NCBI GenBank assembly: GCA_007119835.1
Contig: SKOX01000365.1
Span: forward strand, 1-7,072
From: Paracoccaceae bacterium
GTDB taxonomy: Bacteria; Pseudomonadota; Alphaproteobacteria; Rhodobacterales; Rhodobacteraceae
Length of the DNA stretch: 7,072 nucleotides
Direction: 5' to 3'
Of the stretch, positions 5,208 to 7,072 are shown in pieces. The notes under the pieces are model-generated. The model ran no database searches and was not told the DNA's origin. It was given only the letters and a program-made list of their open reading frames with translations. The first letter of the stretch is position 1; the number at the start of each line of letters is the position of its first letter. The position numbers and the translations under genes were made by a program.

Positions 5208-6818
5208 ATGGCTGAGCTCTACGGATGCCTCGATCGCGAGACAGCACAGGAACCGGGCGCGCGCGCTCCGGACGAGACGTTGGGCCGCGGCTACGGGCAC
5301 TACGCCTCCTACCACGCCTTGTGGCATCTGCGGGAGATCGGCGTCGTTCCCGACCTGCGGAGCTTCGACAGCCCCGCCTGGGACGCGGCCGAGGAGCGCC
5401 TCTCATCCGGTGCGCGGCGAACCCGTGTCGCCCTGATCGACACCTCCGTGGCCTACCGGCACCCGAACCTCGAGGGCGCGATCCTCACCCCGTTGATGAT
5501 CGACTTCTTCTCGGCGCGGTTCGGGACGTTTCCGGCCCCCGACGACGACACCGCGCTGCTCGACGCGGCGCTGGCGACGGCTGGGGCCAAGGCCGATGCG
5601 CTCGCGGACGGCATGGTGCGCGAGCTACTGGAGCGGCTCCACCGTCATCTGGACACCGAGTATCGTGAGGCGGGACAGGCGGCTTGGCGCGCTCCCCGGC
5701 GCGTCAGCCCCGCGACCAGCCCGATCTTCTCCGCGCACGGAACGGCGATGGCCGGGCTGATCGGGGCGCGGCCGCGCGGCCCGGATGAGGTGAGGCTGGT
5801 CGAGACGACGCATATCGGCGGCGGCGTTTCGCAACCGCCGCCGCCGTCGCCGGACGTCTTCGGCTTCCCCTATGCCGGCGTCGATCCCTTCTGCGAGATC
5901 GTTCCGATCTCGACGAGCTTCGAGCCCGACCCGGAGCAACTGCTGCTCGCACTGCTCTATGCCTGGCTGATCGACGCCGACATCATCGTGCTCGCCCGAG
6001 ACTTTCCCGACCCGCTCGGCAGCCCGATCACCGGGGAGCCCGGGCCGGAGCCGGGCCTGCCGCCCGAGGCCGAGCAGAATGCGCTCCGCGATGCCTACCC
6101 AGCCTCGCTTGGGGAACGCGAACTGCAGCAATGGGCGGCGCTGCGGGCACTGACCCTGAAGTTGTCGCGCCAGATCCCGCTCGTCTGCGCCTCCGGCAAC
6201 GGCGGCGACACGACGATGATCCTTCCCGCCGCCCTGGCGGCGCCCGACAACGGGATCATCGCCGTCGGAGCCCGGGCGGCGACCGGCAACCGCGCCGGCT
6301 ACAGCACGACGGGCCGCGGCGCCGGCGGCGAGCCGGTGATCAGCCTCTACGCGCCGAGCGGCGACGGCGAGCGGCTGGACGAAAAGGTGCAGCGTCTCGA
6401 CACGGCCGACCCGGGCTTCCGGCCGGAGGATCACTCTGCGGCATACGTCGGCCAGCTCGGCGTGCAGCACCCGGCGCTGCCGAAGGCAACGGCGCCAGAC
6501 GTGACGCAATCGATCTTCGCGACGCAGGAGATCATCACCACCGACGTACCTGGTGCCGCCGGCTACAACATGAGCGCCTTTTCGCAGTTCACGACGCCTG
6601 GCGGCAGCATTCTCGACTACCGCTCCTACTACTGCCGCTTCAGCGGCACGTCGGCCGCCGCGGCCATCGCGGCGGGAATGCTGTCGCTGGCTGTGTCGGC
6701 AGGTCGGGTGGAGCGTGGCGACGGCGCGGAGGCGAAGCGGCGCCTGCGCGGCGGCGCCGGGCGGACCGACGATGCGGCAGCGAGCCCATATCTCTCCTGG
6801 AGCGCTGCGTTCGGCTGA
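5208..6818 (+). CDS. S8 family (subtilisin-like) serine peptidase, probably cytoplasmic
   Basis: This encodes 536 residues from ATG 5208, chosen for CGGAG at 5197-5201 six bases upstream; in-frame GTG 5184 would overlap the PAP2 gene and lacks a good Shine-Dalgarno. The subtilase catalytic set is complete: Asp78 in VALIDTS, His177 in SAHGTAMAG, the oxyanion-hole Asn331 in CASGNGG, and Ser482 in FSGTSAAAA followed by the usual AAGMLSL helix. It should hydrolyse peptide bonds. No signal peptide, propeptide or membrane segment is seen, so it likely acts inside the cell. Spacings between catalytic residues (99, 154 and 151) are all longer than in classical subtilisin (32, 91 and 66), indicating insertions: an acidic/helical segment at about 105-165, a Pro-rich loop at about 205-216, another Pro/Gly/Glu-rich loop at about 268-287 and a long segment at about 385-470. 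It follows the PAP2 gene by 14 bases and probably belongs to the same operon. Its substrate is unknown. Confidence 0.9.
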   Translation: MAELYGCLDRETAQEPGARAPDETLGRGYGHYASYHALWHLREIGVVPDLRSFDSPAWDAAEERLSSGARRTRVALIDTSVAYRHPNLEGAILTPLMIDFFSARFGTFPAPDDDTALLDAALATAGAKADALADGMVRELLERLHRHLDTEYREAGQAAWRAPRRVSPATSPIFSAHGTAMAGLIGARPRGPDEVRLVETTHIGGGVSQPPPPSPDVFGFPYAGVDPFCEIVPISTSFEPDPEQLLLALLYAWLIDADIIVLARDFPDPLGSPITGEPGPEPGLPPEAEQNALRDAYPASLGERELQQWAALRALTLKLSRQIPLVCASGNGGDTTMILPAALAAPDNGIIAVGARAATGNRAGYSTTGRGAGGEPVISLYAPSGDGERLDEKVQRLDTADPGFRPEDHSAAYVGQLGVQHPALPKATAPDVTQSIFATQEIITTDVPGAAGYNMSAFSQFTTPGGSILDYRSYYCRFSGTSAAAAIAAGMLSLAVSAGRVERGDGAEAKRRLRGGAGRTDDAAASPYLSWSAAFG

Positions 6819-6956
6819 TCGGGTCGATCACCCGCTGCTGTGCGTCAGGAAGTCCGGGTAAATGAATTGGAGCTGCGCGCAGGAGAAGCTCCGCGATTGG
6901 GCATCGCGATGAGCTGGCCCCCGTTTCCCTGGACATCCATTTGTCGAAGGAGAGCT
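6819..6956. other. Intergenic region with three small hairpins
   Basis: No supported gene lies here. Inverted repeats are visible at 6820-6824/6830-6834 (directly after the protease stop), 6869-6874/6887-6892, and 6892-6897/6903-6908 (CGCGAT around TGGGC). None is followed by a T-run, so none is a convincing terminator; transcription may have continued into the sequence at 6957. The protease frame stays open after its stop up to 6974, but the codon choice there is unlike the neighbouring genes. Confidence 0.45.
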
Positions 6957-6974
6957 ATGGCTGAATCTGGGTGA
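6957..6974 (+). pseudogene. Possible start of a gene cut off by the insertion sequence
   Basis: A well-formed Shine-Dalgarno (GAAGGAG, 6946-6952) precedes ATG 6957 by four bases, but the frame reads only M-A-E-S-G before TGA at 6972. Directly beyond lies the 3' end of a minus-strand transposase. The simplest reading is that a fourth gene of the operon began here and was interrupted within its first codons by the element. Alternatives are a chance Shine-Dalgarno/ATG or a junction that lies upstream. The original product cannot be told. Confidence 0.3.
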
Positions 6975-7072
6975 CGCGGCCTGATTAGGCGGCGCGGGTC
7001 GCGGCATCGTCTGCGGCGATGCCGTCGGTAAACTTGATGCCATTGACGACGAGAGGCAACTGGTTTGCGCCC
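6965..7072 (-). mobile_element. End of an IS256-family insertion sequence (left boundary approximate)
   Basis: The transposase end at 6985-7071 implies an insertion sequence extending beyond the right edge. IS256-family elements normally carry a terminal inverted repeat shortly after the transposase stop and duplicate 8-9 bases of target. The stretch around 6950-6984 should contain that terminus, but the other end is needed to define it, so the boundary given is a guess that places it just after the interrupted ATG-GCT-GAA. Confidence 0.45.
6985..7071 (-). CDS. IS256-family (mutator) transposase, C-terminal end only
   Basis: Reading the minus strand from the right edge gives 28 residues ending at TAA (6987-6985). 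They contain NQLPLVVNGIKFTDGI followed by a short Ala/Asp-rich tail. The N-Q-L-P-x-[VL]-[VI]-x-G-[IV]-x-F-x-D-G-[IV] pattern is the characteristic C-terminus of many IS256/mutator-family DDE transposases in Proteobacteria. The catalytic domain lies outside the window, so whether the gene is intact is unknown. It points towards the S8 peptidase gene, convergent with the operon. Assignment rests on recognition of this short motif alone. Confidence 0.7.
   Translation of the reverse strand, partial: GANQLPLVVNGIKFTDGIAADDAATRAA

Noticed and set aside
4105..5406. A 433-codon open frame on the minus strand across the PAP2 gene.
   Set aside because: It is antisense to a gene with three intact active-site motifs, is very rich in arginine as shadow frames in GC-rich DNA are, and its Ala-Val run is just the reverse of the Asn-Arg repeat.
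5625..6509. A 294-codon minus-strand frame inside the S8 peptidase gene.
   Set aside because: It lies wholly antisense to the catalytic domain and shows no recognisable domain.

Overview
The window is GC-rich throughout, and its genes favour codons ending in G or C. Together with the IS256-type transposase end, the TolB-like/TPR signalling proteins and the small exported repeat protein, this suggests an alphaproteobacterium (Rhizobiales or Rhodobacterales). That placement is inference; no rRNA or tRNA gene is present to fix it.

Layout from left to right: (1) the 3' part of a TolB-like/TPR signalling protein of the kind usually fused to a membrane-anchored adenylate cyclase or CadC-type regulator (2-1267, open at the left edge). 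(2) About 590 bases without a convincing gene (1268-1859), holding several perfect inverted repeats that may belong to the end of gene 1 and the leader of the next gene. (3) A small exported protein of 160 residues with a signal peptide and a repeated SAGLTP/LDEIAAHK-type motif (1860-2342), followed by two strong hairpins, the second resembling an intrinsic terminator. (4) A compact, probably co-transcribed trio on the plus strand: a soluble winged-helix/BTAD-like/TPR regulator (about 2504-4255), a soluble PAP2/vanadium-haloperoxidase-superfamily enzyme with an 11-unit Asn-Arg repeat (4279-5193), and a subtilase (S8) without a signal peptide (5208-6818). (5) An isolated Shine-Dalgarno sequence plus ATG that runs into a stop after five codons (6957-6974), immediately before the 3' end of a minus-strand IS256-family transposase that continues past the right edge (6985-7071).

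The trio is the most interesting part. The regulator and the PAP2 gene overlap or nearly touch, and the PAP2 and protease genes are 14 bases apart, so they are probably expressed and work together. None of the three shows a signal peptide or an obvious membrane segment, so the phosphatase/haloperoxidase-like enzyme and the protease are both predicted to be cytoplasmic, which is atypical for both families. A fourth gene may once have followed and been cut off by the insertion sequence. What the module does cannot be read from the sequence.
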